Positions 63,275 through 64,000 of a DNA stretch of 64,000 nt are shown here, piece by piece. This DNA is from Arenibacter palladensis (lineage in GTDB: Bacteria; Bacteroidota; Bacteroidia; Flavobacteriales; Flavobacteriaceae). The notes under the pieces are model-generated. The model saw only the letters and a list, made by a program, of their open reading frames with translations, ran no database searches and was not told where the DNA came from. The position numbers were made by a program, and so were the translations under genes. How positions within the stretch are numbered: the stretch's first letter is position 1; each line of letters begins with the position of its first letter. The stretch is taken from the NCBI RefSeq assembly GCF_900129275.1, contig NZ_FQUX01000009.1:124001-188000 (forward strand), read 5' to 3'.

Positions 63275-64000
63275 ATGGGCAGAAAGAATACAAGACAAGT
63301 TTTTGAAAACGTAGAAGTAGTAGATGCAGGAGCCAAAGGCAAGACAATCGGTAAAGCACCCGACGGACGGGTAATTTTCCTGACCAACACTGTCCCAGGG
63401 GATGTTGTGGACGTTATGACCACCAAAAAAAGAAAGGCCTACTTTGAGGGGGTTGCCACCAAATTCCATACTTTTTCAGATAAAAGAACTACTCCGGTTT
63501 GCGAGCATTTTGGGGTATGTGGTGGGTGTAAATGGCAGGATATGGGCTATGAGCACCAGCTGTTCTATAAACAAAAGGAGGTAGAGAACAACCTTCGTAG
63601 AATTGGTCATTTGGAATTGCCAAAAACAAGTACTATCCTAGGCTCCGAAAAACAGTATTTTTACAGGAACAAGATGGAATTTTCTTTTTCGGATAGCCGA
63701 TGGCTAACATTGGAGGAAATAAACTCCGGCAAGGAAATTGACGACAAAAATGCGCTGGGGTTTCATATTCCCGGTATGTGGGACAAAATATTGGACATCA
63801 AAAAATGTCATTTGCAGGAAGATCCTTCCAATGCAATAAGGTTGGAAATAAAGGATTTCGCCATCAAGAACAATTTATCTTTCTTTAATCCCAGGAATCA
63901 GTGGGGCATGCTGCGTACGGTAATGATACGCACCTCCTCTACCGGTGAAATCATGGTCATGGTCCAGTTTTTTGAGGACGATTTGGAGAAGAGGGAGTTA
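63275..64000 (+). CDS. rlmD: 23S rRNA (uracil-5-)-methyltransferase, RlmD/TrmA family, C-terminus beyond window
   Basis: The first 242 codons of an RNA m5U methyltransferase. An N-terminal TRAM domain (about 8-66) is followed by the iron-sulfur cluster cysteines Cys76, Cys82, Cys85 (CEHFGVCGGCKWQ) and Cys178 (IKKCHL), as in RlmD/RumA. The SAM-binding and catalytic part, with the nucleophile Cys, lies past the window edge, so activity cannot be judged. The four-Cys pattern separates it from TrmA. Its promoter box is only 4 nt before the ATG. Confidence 0.88.
   Translation, partial: MGRKNTRQVFENVEVVDAGAKGKTIGKAPDGRVIFLTNTVPGDVVDVMTTKKRKAYFEGVATKFHTFSDKRTTPVCEHFGVCGGCKWQDMGYEHQLFYKQKEVENNLRRIGHLELPKTSTILGSEKQYFYRNKMEFSFSDSRWLTLEEINSGKEIDDKNALGFHIPGMWDKILDIKKCHLQEDPSNAIRLEIKDFAIKNNLSFFNPRNQWGMLRTVMIRTSSTGEIMVMVQFFEDDLEKREL

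Overview
The window looks like a chromosomal segment of a marine-type member of the Flavobacteriaceae (Bacteroidota). The evidence is the low G+C, the absence of Shine-Dalgarno sequences, the many TAnnTTTG (-7) promoter boxes, the gliding-motility lipoprotein GldI, Bacteroidota-type PurM, a type III glutamine synthetase, a SusC-like TonB receptor, a sulfatase, and a probable 6S-Flavo RNA. It is mostly housekeeping and envelope DNA. No prophage, insertion sequence, CRISPR array, tRNA or rRNA was seen.

Layout. 1-8.8 kb: 3'-truncated fused B12-dependent acyl-CoA mutase (minus), purU, a DUF4197 lipoprotein, an alpha/beta hydrolase, a small conserved-looking protein, the prfA-pyrF pair, and a small membrane protein coupled to an ABC ATPase. 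8.8-15.3 kb: apbE, a Rieske lipoprotein and purM, then two unrelated glutamine synthetases (GSIII and GSII) transcribed divergently. 15.3-24.2 kb: carboxypeptidase-regulatory-like protein, Ca/Na antiporter, the nrnA-gldI-PPIase operon, CBS protein, pepD, and a DUF3810 putative metalloprotease. 24.4-31.7 kb: two amidohydrolase genes in tandem, a lipoprotein, an rRNA methyltransferase-like SpoU protein and an M48 protease. 31.8-43.3 kb: relA/spoT, fur-like, purA, OstA-like protein, class III aminotransferase, TPR protein, two tandem DUF368 transporters, aroE. 43.4-50 kb: DUF349 protein, a DUF922-like lipoprotein, a transglutaminase with foreign codon usage, rny, 6S RNA, zapA and a coiled-coil partner. 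50-64 kb: M23 peptidase, TonB receptor, small secreted proteins, cysteine desulfurase, Smr protein, a cluster of four small membrane proteins, rocD, an EEP nuclease/phosphatase, a sulfatase and a 3'-truncated rlmD.

Themes: nucleotide and nitrogen metabolism (purU, pyrF, purM, purA, glnN, GSII, rocD) and envelope biogenesis (OstA-like, DUF368, M23, GldI, PPIase). The most distinctive signals are a 6S-like RNA between zapA and rny, six genes with the promoter -7 box only 4-5 nt before the start codon (probable leaderless mRNAs), a horizontally acquired transglutaminase gene, amidohydrolase domains that have lost their metal ligands, and convergent genes whose stop codons abut or share a CTAG. 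Gene starts were refined with promoter positions where possible. Functions are inferred from motifs read by eye; no database search was run.
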